A stretch of DNA of 21,913 nt from JAOTYV01 sp041557595 (GTDB lineage Bacteria; Pseudomonadota; Alphaproteobacteria; UBA8366): positions 1-21,913 of the forward strand of contig JBFFGE010000067.1 of NCBI GenBank assembly GCA_041557595.1, given 5' to 3'. The position numbers and the translations under genes are program-made. Below the pieces are notes generated by a model. The model was given only the letters and a program-made list of their open reading frames with translations. It was not told where the DNA came from and ran no database searches. Below are positions 1 to 7,115 of this stretch, one piece after another. Numbering within the stretch: position 1 is the first letter of the stretch; each line of letters begins with the position of its first letter.

Positions 1-52
1 CCATTCGTTCTCGACCGAGCGGCGTCAAACGGGCATTCTTGTGAATGTTCAT
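1..52 (-). CDS. IS481-family transposase, N-terminal 17 residues only
   Basis: The minus strand from 52 reads MNIHKNARLTPLGRERM and is cut by the window edge. This matches the conserved opening of IS481-family DDE transposases, which start MN(T/I)HKNARLTP ahead of a helix-turn-helix. A GGGAGAG ribosome-binding site lies four bases upstream of the ATG (plus-strand 57-63). The protein would catalyse cut-and-paste or copy-out movement of the surrounding element. Whether the full gene is intact cannot be judged from here. Confidence 0.75.
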   Translation of the reverse strand, partial: MNIHKNARLTPLGRERM

Positions 53-135
53 TCGGCTCTCCCAAAGAGTGCTGAAGCTTGGTAACTCCAGTCTCCCCGG
101 TCAGGGCCGAATGGACAACCTATCGAAAGACCACA
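1..135 (-). mobile_element. IS481-family insertion sequence, one terminus (continues past the left edge)
   Basis: Read on the minus strand, the element begins at 135 with TGT and continues through a TCGATAGGTTGT block that resembles the terminal inverted repeat of IS481 (TGT...CAATAGGTTGT). It leads into the start of an IS481-type transposase at 52. The bases just outside the terminus, 136-141, are TCTAGA. IS481 elements are known to insert at CTAG-containing hexamers (NCTAGN) and to duplicate them, so this hexamer is probably one copy of the target duplication. Only about 135 bases of the element are visible; the rest of the transposase and the other end lie outside the window. The insertion abuts the remnant of a recombinase gene. 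Confidence 0.8.
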
Positions 136-141
136 TCTAGA
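136..141. repeat. Likely IS481 target-site hexamer (NCTAGN)
   Basis: TCTAGA lies directly outside the TGT terminus of the IS. It fits the CTAG-containing target hexamer duplicated by IS481-family elements. The second copy would be at the other end of the element, outside the window. Confidence 0.55.
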
Positions 142-487
142 ATGCCCGCTCGGTGATCTTGTTTTCCCAAATTGACACGGGAATATCGGAAGTGACGGCA
201 ACATCCACCGCCGCGCTTGGACGCCGATTCTGCAAAGAATTGGGAAATACTATACCTTCCACTCGATCCGGCATTTTCATGCGTCGCTGTTGATCGCGTC
301 TGGCGCGACGCCGCGCGAAGTGATGGAAGAGATGGGACACAGCGGAATTCAAATTACTTTCGACACCTACGGGCGCCTTTTCCCGGACGACGAAGGCGCC
401 CGACAGGAGGGCGCTAACCGAATAGCGGACACGTTTGGCATGAATGCATGCGATAAAACTACGGCTTTTGAATTGGTAACGTATTGA
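137..487 (+). pseudogene. Tyrosine recombinase (integrase), C-terminal remnant interrupted by IS and a nonsense codon
   Basis: In one continuous plus-strand frame the region after the IS terminus reads CPLGDLVFPN, a TGA stop (173-175), then HGNIGSDGNIHRRAWTPIL. It goes on to the catalytic motifs of a phage/ICE-type tyrosine recombinase: HSIRHFHASLLI (Arg-His pair, about 260-289), GATPREVMEEMGHSGIQIT with its conserved His, and FDTYGRLFPDD carrying the nucleophile Tyr near 367. The frame ends at TGA 485-487. The N-terminal DNA-binding domain and the first catalytic Arg are missing: the IS terminus at 135 cuts the gene. The in-frame TGA sits where related proteins often have Trp or another residue, so this is a decayed gene. 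An open stretch from 176 could be called as a short CDS but would lack a proper start. Its 3' end lies only about 20 bases from the tRNA-Arg fragment, as expected for an integrase near its attachment site. Confidence 0.82.
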
Positions 488-504
488 AATATAATTGTAT
501 TGTA

Positions 505-554
505 ACGGACTTCTAATCCGCAGGTTGCAGGTTTGAGTCCGGCCGGGCGCGCCA
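505..554 (+). other. 3' half of tRNA-Arg(TCT), probable attachment-site (att) relic
   Basis: The segment folds as the 3' part of a tRNA: anticodon arm 505-521 with seven-base loop CTTCTAA (anticodon TCT at 512-514), short variable loop, T arm 527-543 with loop TTTGAGT, acceptor 3' strand CGGGCGC (544-550), discriminator G and encoded CCA at 552-554. The sequence upstream, where the 5' acceptor strand GCGCCCG and D arm should be, is AT-rich and unrelated, so it is not a complete gene. The anticodon stem (pair 27-43) and T stem each carry one mismatch. Integrases often use tRNA 3' halves as att sites, restoring the tRNA at one junction and leaving a 3' copy at the other. With the recombinase remnant adjacent, this is most simply the copy at the element's far junction. 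Confidence 0.72.
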
Positions 555-586
555 ACTCGATTGGGTCGATTCGCTTAAATCTGACC

Positions 587-1720
587 TTAACGGGTTTCGT
601 TGGAAGCCCGAAACCGTCCCGCCCCATGCCCCAGGCTGTGCCGGTCGAGCGCGACCGCCTTGACCAGCGCGTGTACCGGTTTGCCCGGCGCGATCGCCAG
701 CTTCTCCAGCGCGTGGCGCGTGATGCGCGCCCAGAGCGGGCAGCCGATGTCGATCAGCACGTCGACCTGCGGGCCGGGCTCGCCGCCGATTTCGCGCACC
801 GTGCCGGGGAAGACGTTGAGGATGCTGATATCCGCGGGTTCGCTCAGCGCGAGCGAGACGTCGCGGGCGCGCACCCGCACGCGGAGTTCCTTGCCGAGGG
901 GCATCTCCGTATAGGGCACCCGCATGGTGCCGCCGGCGAAGTCGAGCAGGGTCAGGCCGCCGGGCGCGTCGTGCGATCGAACGGTTGCGGCGATCACCGC
1001 GCCGGCCTCGTAGCGTCCGGTCAACGGGCGCAGGTCGAGCCGGCTCATCAAATCCTCGACGCCGCCGACCGCGGCGACCCTGCCCTCGGACAGCAGCACC
1101 AGCGTATCGGCGAGGCGGATCACCTCGTCGAGCGCGTGGCTGACATAGACGATGGGGATGCCGGTCTCGTCGCGCAGCTGTTCGATGAAGGGCAGGATCT
1201 CGTTCTTGCGGGTGGCATCCAGCGAGGCGAGCGGTTCGTCCATCAGCAGCAGTCGGGGATGGGCCAGCAACGCCCGGCCGATCGCCACCCGCTGTTTCTC
1301 GCCGCCGGACAGCGTTGCCGGGCGACGGTCGAGCAGGGCGCGGAGATCGAGCAACTCGATCGCGGTGTCCAGCGTCACCGGGCCGTCGCCGTCGCTGCCC
1401 AGCCGCTTCATGCCGTAGGTCAGGTTGCGCAGCACGGACAGATGCGGAAACAGCCGGCCGTCCTGAAAGACGTAGCCGAGACGCCGCTGCTCCGGCGGCA
1501 GGTCGATGCCGCGCTCGGAATCGAACAGTACCGCGCCGCCGATGACGATGCGCCCGGAATCGGGCCGGTCGAGCCCGGCCAGCAGGTTGACCAGACTGGT
1601 CTTGCCCGCGCCTGATCGGCCGAACAGCACGGTGACGCCACCCTGGTCCTGCGTGTCCGTGGTGAATCGCGCATCCAGCGCGAAGGCGCCGTGGCGGCGG
1701 CGGACATCGACCTCGATCAT
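587..1720 (-). CDS. modC: Molybdate ABC transporter ATP-binding protein ModC
   Basis: This cytoplasmic ATPase powers molybdate import through ModB. The 377-residue protein has Walker A GRSGAGKT (34-41), Q-loop Gln86, signature LSGGEKQ (from 137), Walker B RLLLMDEP (156-163) and H-loop His195. A C-terminal MOP/TOBE oxyanion-binding domain follows at about 300-360 (ISILN ... VKAVALD). The domain order and length fit ModC rather than a sulfate or thiamine ATPase. The chosen ATG at 1720 overlaps the modB stop in an ATGA arrangement; an in-frame upstream start at 1768 would lie wholly inside modB and is less likely. It is the last gene of the metC-hisI-modABC unit. I see no clear hairpin terminator after it. 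Confidence 0.93.
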   Translation of the reverse strand: MIEVDVRRRHGAFALDARFTTDTQDQGGVTVLFGRSGAGKTSLVNLLAGLDRPDSGRIVIGGAVLFDSERGIDLPPEQRRLGYVFQDGRLFPHLSVLRNLTYGMKRLGSDGDGPVTLDTAIELLDLRALLDRRPATLSGGEKQRVAIGRALLAHPRLLLMDEPLASLDATRKNEILPFIEQLRDETGIPIVYVSHALDEVIRLADTLVLLSEGRVAAVGGVEDLMSRLDLRPLTGRYEAGAVIAATVRSHDAPGGLTLLDFAGGTMRVPYTEMPLGKELRVRVRARDVSLALSEPADISILNVFPGTVREIGGEPGPQVDVLIDIGCPLWARITRHALEKLAIAPGKPVHALVKAVALDRHSLGHGAGRFRASNETR

Positions 1721-2421
1721 GCGCGAGCCGCCGCGCCGCGTGTGGCCTTCACCCGGCGCGCCAGCCATTCGGAGCCGATCAGCGCCGCGAAGGCGAGCAG
1801 GGCGGCGAGAATGGCGAGTCGCGCCGCCGCCGCTTCGCCGCCGGGCGTCTGCGTCAGCGTGTAGAGCGCGATCGGCAGCGTCCGCGTCTCGCCCGGAATG
1901 TTCGAGACGAAAGTAATGGTCGCGCCGAATTCGCCGAGCGCGCGGGCGAAGGCGAGCACCCCGCCGGCGAGGATGCCCGGCGCCATCAGCGGCAGGGTGA
2001 CGGTGAGAAAGACCCGCCGCCGTGTCGCGCCGAGCGTGCGGGCCGCCGCTTCCAGTCCGGGATCCACCGCTTCCAGCGACAGCCGCATGGAGCGCACCAT
2101 CAGCGGGAAGGCCATTACCGCGGCCGCGACCGCGGCGCCCTTCCAGGTGAAGGCGAAGCTGATCCCGAAACTGTCATAGAGCCAGCCGCCGATGATGCCG
2201 TTGCGGCCGAGCGCGATCAGCAGCAGGTATCCCACCGCCACCGGCGGCAGAACCAGCGGCAGATGGACCACCGCGTCGAGCACCGACTTGCCGGGAAAGC
2301 GCACCCGCACCAGCAGCCAGGCGACCAGCAGGCCCACAGGCAGGGCGAAGACCACGCTGACCAGCGCCACCCGCAGGCTGAGCAGTAAGGCCTCAGTCTC
2401 TAGCGGCGTCAGGAAGGGCAT
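1717..2421 (-). CDS. modB: Molybdate ABC transporter permease ModB
   Basis: Inner-membrane channel subunit for molybdate uptake, 234 residues, close to the usual ModB length (about 229). Hydrophobic segments alternate with short loops from LLLSLRVALVSVVFALPVGLL at the N-terminus. The cytoplasmic coupling (EAA) loop reads EAAARTLGATRRRVFLTVTLP, followed by GILAGGVLAFARALGEFGA, a classic ModB/CysT-type sequence. The open frame runs far upstream, but that extension lies antisense-like within modA coding sequence. The ATG at 2421 gives the standard N-terminus and overlaps the end of modA by 13 bases, suggesting translational coupling. Its partners are ModA (upstream) and ModC (downstream, 4-base overlap). 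Confidence 0.93.
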   Translation of the reverse strand: MPFLTPLETEALLLSLRVALVSVVFALPVGLLVAWLLVRVRFPGKSVLDAVVHLPLVLPPVAVGYLLLIALGRNGIIGGWLYDSFGISFAFTWKGAAVAAAVMAFPLMVRSMRLSLEAVDPGLEAAARTLGATRRRVFLTVTLPLMAPGILAGGVLAFARALGEFGATITFVSNIPGETRTLPIALYTLTQTPGGEAAAARLAILAALLAFAALIGSEWLARRVKATRGAAARA

Positions 2422-3206
2422 GGCGCGTCCACCGCGATGAAACCCGCCCGCCGATACGCCGTACGGGCGGCGTCCGATTTCAGATAGGCCAAGAGCCGCT
2501 GTGCCGCCGGCCGGTCGCGGCCGGCGACCGGTGCGAGGAAATAGAGGATCGGTGCGGTCTCGGGCACCGGGGCCGCGATGCGCAGGCCCGGGCTCTTGTT
2601 GGCGCCGGAGCGGTAGACGATGGCGAGGGCCTCGCCGCGCGCCGCCAGGGCGAGGACGGCCCGCGCATTCGGTTGAAACGCCAACCTTCCTTGCAGGGGT
2701 TCCCACAGGTGGAGCGATTGCAGTGCGGCCTTAGAGTATGCGCCGAGCGGCGCCAGTGCCGGGTCGGCGAGCAGCAGCCGGCCGTCGCCGAGTTCTTTGG
2801 GAAGGGTTGCGCTGAGGGTAAGGCGACGCCGGTCGTCGTTCGGCAGAACCAGGACAAGGCAGTTCCGCATCAGCGCGGCCATGCGGGTTCGGTCGATGTG
2901 GCCGGATTTCGCCAGTGTCTCGATCCAACGCTTGTCGGCCGAGAGGAACAAATCCGCCGGCGCGCCGTTGGCGATTTGCCGGGCGAGCGTGCCGCTGGCG
3001 GCGAACACCGCCTGCGCGTCCGCCTTGCCGCCTTCCGCCTTGGCGAAGCCGCGCGTGAGCGGTTCGATCGCCGGCGCGGTGCTGGCCGCCGCGAAGATCA
3101 GCACCCGTTCATGCGCCGCGGCGACGGCGGGCTCGCCCAGCAGCATCAGCGCCCATAGAAGGGCCGGAAAGCGCCATAGGCTGCGCGGGCCGGAAACAGC
3201 CATCAT
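2409..3206 (-). CDS. modA: Periplasmic molybdate-binding protein ModA
   Basis: Exported binding protein that captures molybdate (and probably tungstate) for ModBC. The 265 residues begin with a Sec-type signal peptide: Arg-containing n-region, hydrophobic FPALLWALMLLG and likely cleavage after AVAAA near residue 31. The mature part starts VLIFAAAST, whose Ser42 corresponds to an oxyanion ligand of ModA. It also contains FAASGTLARQIANGAPADLFLSAD, the second ligand loop of the family, and AIVYRSGAN near the C-terminal hinge with the conserved Tyr. The start at 3206 overlaps the hisI stop (ATGA); a second ATG follows at once at 3203. The longer open frame upstream belongs to hisI on a different frame. 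No molybdate-responsive regulator (ModE) is encoded nearby. Confidence 0.92.
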   Translation of the reverse strand: MMAVSGPRSLWRFPALLWALMLLGEPAVAAAHERVLIFAAASTAPAIEPLTRGFAKAEGGKADAQAVFAASGTLARQIANGAPADLFLSADKRWIETLAKSGHIDRTRMAALMRNCLVLVLPNDDRRRLTLSATLPKELGDGRLLLADPALAPLGAYSKAALQSLHLWEPLQGRLAFQPNARAVLALAARGEALAIVYRSGANKSPGLRIAAPVPETAPILYFLAPVAGRDRPAAQRLLAYLKSDAARTAYRRAGFIAVDAPCPS

Positions 3207-3592
3207 TTTTTGTAAAGTGTCGCCGGGTCGATTTCGGGCTCGGCGATCCGCACCAGTGCGCCGTCGCGCACCGCCCGGAAATAGCAGTTCCGCGCGCCCG
3301 TGTGGCAGGCGACACCGGTCTGATCGACCAGCAGCAGCAGGCTGTCGCCATCGCAATCGAGCCGTAATTCGACCAGCCGCTGCGTCTGGCCCGAGGTTTC
3401 GCCCTTGCGCCAGAGCGCCTGGCGCGAGCGTGACCAGTAGCAGACCTGCCCGGTCCCCAGCGTTTCCGTGAGCGCATCCGCGTTCATCCAGGCCTGCATC
3501 AGCACCTCGCCGGTGTCGTGCTGTTGCGCGATGGCGGCGACCAGGCCGGAAGTGTCGAAAGCGACGGCGTCGAGAATGCTGGAGATGTCCAT
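3203..3592 (-). CDS. hisI: Phosphoribosyl-AMP cyclohydrolase HisI
   Basis: Catalyses the third step of histidine synthesis, opening the adenine ring of phosphoribosyl-AMP to give ProFAR. The 129-residue protein is the monofunctional form, with no HisE pyrophosphohydrolase domain. The Mg site DCDGD (79-83) and the zinc cysteines Cys80, Cys96 and Cys103 in VACHTGARNCYFR are all present, as is the N-terminal VLMQAWMN...CYWSRSRQ...WRKGETSG block typical of the family. The ATG at 3592 gives a standard N-terminus; an upstream in-frame start at 3640 lies inside metC. It sits four bases after metC and overlaps modA by four bases. It is isolated from other his genes in this window, which is common in alphaproteobacteria for hisI. 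Confidence 0.95.
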   Translation of the reverse strand: MDISSILDAVAFDTSGLVAAIAQQHDTGEVLMQAWMNADALTETLGTGQVCYWSRSRQALWRKGETSGQTQRLVELRLDCDGDSLLLLVDQTGVACHTGARNCYFRAVRDGALVRIAEPEIDPATLYKK

Positions 3593-3596
3593 GGCG

Positions 3597-4757
3597 CTAC
3601 GCTTTGTTGAGCCGGTCGAAGCCCTTGTCGAGATCGGCAATCAAATCCTCCGGATCTTCCAGCCCGACATGGATGCGGAGCGTTTGTCCCGGCACCGACC
3701 ATTCGGTCGCGGTACGGTTTTTCTCGGGCTGGGCGGGAATCAGCAGGCTCTCGTAGCCGCCCCAGCTCGACCCCATGCCGAAGAATTCCATGCCGTCGAG
3801 CATCGCCGCTACCTTGGTCTGATCCTTGGTATCGAGGACGAAGCCGAACAGCCCGCTGGCGCCGGTGAAATCCCGCTTCCAGATCGTATGTCCCGGATCG
3901 TTCGGCAGCGCCGGATACATCACCCGCGTGACCTCCTTGCGGTCCTGCAGCCAGCGCGCTACCGCCATGGCGTTTTCGAAATGCCGCGGCATTCGCACGC
4001 CCATGGTCCGCAAGCCGCGCAGCGCGAGGTAGACATCGTCCGGCCCCGCGTGATTGCCGAATTGGGACGATCGCGTCTTGACCTTGTCCAGCGTGCGCTC
4101 GTTGCACACCACGGCGCCCATCATGACATCGGAATGGCCGACCACATATTTCGTCGCCGCATGCACCGCGATATCGACGCCACGCTCCAGCGGCTTGAAG
4201 TAGTAGCCGCCGCTCCAGGTGTTATCCATCATGACGGTGGCGCCCGCCGTATGCGCGGCCGCGGAAATGGCCGGAATATCCTGTACGTCGAAGGTCTGGC
4301 TGCCGGGCGATTCGGTCCAGACCACCGTGGTGTTCGGCTGGATCAGCGCCTCGATCCCGGCGCCGATCTGCGGATCGTAGAAGCTCGATTCGACGCCGAA
4401 GCTGGCCAGGACCTGGCCGCAGAAATTCCGGGTCGGCGCATAGGTGCTGTCGGTTACCAGCACATGGTCGCCCGCCTTGACGCAGCTGACCAGTGCCATG
4501 GTAATCGCCTGCAGGCCGGAGGGCGTAAGCACGGTCCCGGCGCCGCCTTCGAGCGCGGTCATCGCGTCCTCGAGCCCGAAGATCGTCGGCGTGCCCCGCC
4601 GGCCGTATTTAACGGCGACGCCGCTGGTCTGCCGGTTGACGTATTCCTCCATGGTCGGAAACAGGATCGTGGATGCGTGATAGACCGGCGTGTTGACCGC
4701 GCCGTGATGGTTGGCCGTGTCGCGGCCGGTATGGACCAGCTTCGTGTCTTCTTTCAT
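3597..4757 (-). CDS. metC: Cystathionine beta-lyase (MetC-type PLP enzyme)
   Basis: PLP-dependent lyase that cleaves cystathionine to homocysteine, pyruvate and ammonia in methionine synthesis. It belongs to the Cys/Met metabolism (gamma-family) PLP enzymes. The 386 residues show KYGRRGTPT (50-58), the PLP-stacking TDSTY (102-106), the pyridine-nitrogen aspartate in MMDNTW (Asp178) and the Schiff-base lysine Lys203 in AATKYVVGHSD. The C-terminal SSWGGYESL and LRIHVGLEDPEDLIADL fit MetC better than gamma-synthases. A GGTGGGAA Shine-Dalgarno-like stretch precedes the ATG at 4757. It is the first gene of the five-gene minus-strand unit, so the 123-base gap to the divergent oxidoreductase should hold its promoter. 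A cystathionine gamma-lyase role is possible but less likely. Confidence 0.88.
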   Translation of the reverse strand: MKEDTKLVHTGRDTANHHGAVNTPVYHASTILFPTMEEYVNRQTSGVAVKYGRRGTPTIFGLEDAMTALEGGAGTVLTPSGLQAITMALVSCVKAGDHVLVTDSTYAPTRNFCGQVLASFGVESSFYDPQIGAGIEALIQPNTTVVWTESPGSQTFDVQDIPAISAAAHTAGATVMMDNTWSGGYYFKPLERGVDIAVHAATKYVVGHSDVMMGAVVCNERTLDKVKTRSSQFGNHAGPDDVYLALRGLRTMGVRMPRHFENAMAVARWLQDRKEVTRVMYPALPNDPGHTIWKRDFTGASGLFGFVLDTKDQTKVAAMLDGMEFFGMGSSWGGYESLLIPAQPEKNRTATEWSVPGQTLRIHVGLEDPEDLIADLDKGFDRLNKA

Positions 4758-4880
4758 TTCCCACCCGATTTGGTTTATTTGTCGCGGAATGCCATGCTAT
4801 GGGTCGCTCGCGGGGCGGCGTCATTCAACCACCCTTGTTGTTGGCAGACCAGCGGGATTTTGCGGGATATGACGGAGCCC
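4758..4880. promoter_or_regulatory. Divergent intergenic region between metC and the FAD oxidoreductase
   Basis: This 123-base gap separates two genes transcribed away from each other, so it must contain their promoters, or at least that of metC. No unmistakable -35/-10 pair or operator is visible. I looked for a SAM-II riboswitch, which often precedes met genes in alphaproteobacteria, and did not find its conserved pseudoknot sequence. Confidence 0.4.
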
Positions 4881-5987
4881 ATGACCGAAAGCATCGATTG
4901 CGCCGTGATCGGCGCCGGCGTCGTGGGATTGGCGGTGGCGCGCGCGCTCGCGCTCGCGGGGCGCGAGGTGATCGTGCTGGAAGCCGAAAACATGATCGGG
5001 TCGATGACCAGCGCGCGCAACAGCGAGGTAATCCACGCAGGGATCTACTATCCCGCGGGCAGCGTCCGCTCGAAGGTCTGTGTGGAGGGCCGCAAGTGGC
5101 TCTATGGCTATTGCGCCGAGCGCGGCATCAATCACCGTCGCTGCGGCAAGCTGATCGTCGCCACCGACGAGAGCCAGGCCGACACCCTGCAGGGCATCAA
5201 GGCGCGGGCGGAAGCGAACGGCGTCGACGACCTCAAGTTCCTGCGCGCCAACGAAGCGATCTCGATGGAACCGGAGCTGCATTGCGTGGCCGCCCTGCTG
5301 TCGCCCTCGACCGGGATCATCGACAGCCATGGTCTGATGCTGGCCTATCAGGGCGATGCGGAGGACCGGGGCGCGATGATCGCGTTCCTGAGCCCGGTAA
5401 TGGGCGGTGCCGTGGCCGATGACGGGATTACTCTCGACGTCGGCGGCGCCGACCCGATGCGGCTGAAGTGCCGCAGCGTGGTCAACAGCGCGGGCCTGTT
5501 CGCGCCCGACCTCGCCCTGTCGCTGGCCGGATTTCCGGCCGCCAGGGTACCGAAGAAACATTACGCCAAGGGCAATTACTACGCCCTACAGGGCAAGTCG
5601 CCGTTCAGCCGGCTGGTCTATCCGGTGCCCTATGATGGCGGGCTCGGCGTGCATATCACGATCGATCTGGGCGGGCAGGCGCGGTTCGGGCCCGATGTGG
5701 AATGGATCGAGGAGATCGACTACGACGTGGACCCTTCGCGCTGCGACGGTTTTTACGACGCCGTACGCCGCTATTGGCCGGGCCTGCCGGACGATTCGCT
5801 GGTTCCCGATTACGCCGGCATCCGCCCGAAGATCCACGGACAGGGCGAGCCGCAGCCGGATTTCTTGATTCAGGGCCCGCCCGACCACGGCGTACCCGGG
5901 CTGGTCAACCTGTTCGGCATCGAATCGCCGGGGCTGACCAGCTCTAAGCCGATCGCCGACGAAGTGGCGCGGTTGCTTGGGACGTGA
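4881..5987 (+). CDS. FAD-dependent oxidoreductase, L-2-hydroxyglutarate oxidase/dehydrogenase-like
   Basis: DAO-superfamily flavoenzyme, 368 residues. The N-terminal Rossmann motif VIGAGVVGLAVARALA is followed by an acidic VIVLEAE strand end. Then comes ARNSEVIHAGIYYPAGSVRSK, which closely follows the L-2-hydroxyglutarate dehydrogenase signature (RNSGVIHAGIYY.PGS). The C-terminal LVNLFGIESPGLTSSKPIADEVA is the FAD-binding end of the same family. It probably oxidises an L-2-hydroxy acid and passes electrons to oxygen or quinone; the exact substrate cannot be read from sequence. ATG 4881 gives the usual short N-terminus and has GGAG three bases upstream; ATG 4869, four codons earlier, is an alternative. 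It is followed after 23 bases by zntB. Confidence 0.83.
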   Translation: MTESIDCAVIGAGVVGLAVARALALAGREVIVLEAENMIGSMTSARNSEVIHAGIYYPAGSVRSKVCVEGRKWLYGYCAERGINHRRCGKLIVATDESQADTLQGIKARAEANGVDDLKFLRANEAISMEPELHCVAALLSPSTGIIDSHGLMLAYQGDAEDRGAMIAFLSPVMGGAVADDGITLDVGGADPMRLKCRSVVNSAGLFAPDLALSLAGFPAARVPKKHYAKGNYYALQGKSPFSRLVYPVPYDGGLGVHITIDLGGQARFGPDVEWIEEIDYDVDPSRCDGFYDAVRRYWPGLPDDSLVPDYAGIRPKIHGQGEPQPDFLIQGPPDHGVPGLVNLFGIESPGLTSSKPIADEVARLLGT

Positions 5988-6010
5988 ACGGCGACGAGAG
6001 CGAGGATCAA

Positions 6011-6985
6011 ATGTCTGAGTCGGACGGCCTCGTCTGTGCGTATCGACTGGATGGCGCGGGCGGCGGAGAGCACTTCGACGACTGGGCGTCACTGCCTGCC
6101 AGAAGCGAAAGCGCAGTCGATTGGATCAATTTGAACCGTGAAGCCGTAGACGCGCAGGAGTGGTTGAGAAGCGGTAGCGGAATTCGGCCCTTGGTTCGCG
6201 AAGCGCTGATGGCTCAGGACACCCGGCCACGCTGCACAATCTACGATGAGGGCGTCTTACTCAACCTTCGCGGCTTGAACCTGAACCCGGGGGCCGAGCC
6301 GGAAGCCATGATTTCGGTGCGGCTTTGGATCGAGCGGTCTCGCATCGTTTCGACCCGGCGCATTCCCTTGATGGCGATCCAGGATGTTCGCGATGCGCTG
6401 GCCGACGGCAAGGGGCCTCATGATATTAGCGGATTCGTCATTATGGTGACGGATCGTCTGACGGCTCGGATGGAACCGCTGCTGGACGAAATACAGGATC
6501 GCCTCGATGAACTCGAGGATAATGTGATTACCGATAGCCGGCGGGAACTGCGCTCTGAATTGGCGCGGCTGCGACGGCGCACCATCTTGTTGCGGCGCTA
6601 TATCTCGCCGCAGCGCGACGCGCTCAGGACATTGGCGAATAGCGAGATCGAATGGCTCACGCGGCGCCAGCGCGACCGCCTGAACGAAATCGCCGACCGC
6701 GTGACCCGCTATGTCGAGGATCTCGATGTGGTTCGCGACCGCGCGGCCATTCTTCAGGAAGAACTGAGCAACCTGTTGAGCGAAAACATGAATCGAACGA
6801 TGTATTTATTATCGCTCGTAGCGGTCGTGTTTCTGCCGTTAACGCTGGTGTCTGGGATGCTCGGGATGAATGTCGGCGGAATCCCGGGTGAGAAATGGCC
6901 ATGGGCTTTCGGAACCCTTTGCCTTGCATTCCTTGTGGTGGGACTCCTTGAATGGTGGCTCATACGAAAGCTGAAATGGCTATGA
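6011..6985 (+). CDS. zntB: ZntB-like zinc transporter (CorA metal-ion transporter family)
   Basis: Homopentameric inner-membrane metal transporter of the CorA/ZntB family, 324 residues. A long cytoplasmic domain comes first, including the charged helix LDELEDNVITDSRRELRSELARLRRRTILLRRYISPQRDAL. Two C-terminal membrane helices follow: MYLLSLVAVVFLPLTLVSGML, ending in the GMN pore motif at about 285-287 (GMNVGGIPG), and WAFGTLCLAFLVVGLLEWWLI. The VGGIPG loop after GMN and the N-terminal YRLDG...W.NL-type region are closer to ZntB than to CorA. ATG 6011 has GAGGA four bases upstream; a GTG at 5984 overlapping the previous stop is an alternative. ZntB is now viewed as a zinc importer driven by protons, so Zn uptake is the likely role. 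Base composition is slightly less GC-rich than its neighbours. Confidence 0.87.
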   Translation: MSESDGLVCAYRLDGAGGGEHFDDWASLPARSESAVDWINLNREAVDAQEWLRSGSGIRPLVREALMAQDTRPRCTIYDEGVLLNLRGLNLNPGAEPEAMISVRLWIERSRIVSTRRIPLMAIQDVRDALADGKGPHDISGFVIMVTDRLTARMEPLLDEIQDRLDELEDNVITDSRRELRSELARLRRRTILLRRYISPQRDALRTLANSEIEWLTRRQRDRLNEIADRVTRYVEDLDVVRDRAAILQEELSNLLSENMNRTMYLLSLVAVVFLPLTLVSGMLGMNVGGIPGEKWPWAFGTLCLAFLVVGLLEWWLIRKLKWL

Positions 6986-7115
6986 CCCGTTGTGGCGGCG
7001 CAAAATCGAGTAGGCGCGCGCGGTGACGGGATTTGGCCGACCGCATGCGCCTGCTTTATGATCCGGTCGGCGCCTTCGTACGGGATGCATACTTCGACTA
7101 GGGAGACGCCAAGTT

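Noticed and set aside
137..352. Minus-strand 71-codon open frame over the integrase remnant
   Set aside because: It has no family features, and the plus strand holds the recombinase catalytic motifs in one frame.
479..554. Complete tRNA-Arg gene
   Set aside because: The 5' acceptor strand and D arm are missing; the upstream sequence is AT-rich and cannot pair with the acceptor 3' strand, so only a 3' half is called.
533..1615. Long plus-strand open frame opposite modC
   Set aside because: Antisense shadow in GC-rich DNA: the minus strand encodes a complete ModC with all ABC motifs, while this frame has low-complexity Arg/Gln/Ala-rich sequence and no recognisable domain.
3468..4880. Apparent 470-residue N-terminal extension of the FAD oxidoreductase
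   Set aside because: This stretch is antisense to hisI and metC; the Rossmann motif begins right after ATG 4881, the normal family N-terminus.
4758..4880. SAM-II riboswitch upstream of metC
   Set aside because: Expected from alphaproteobacterial met genes, but the conserved SAM-II pseudoknot sequence is not present on the minus strand.
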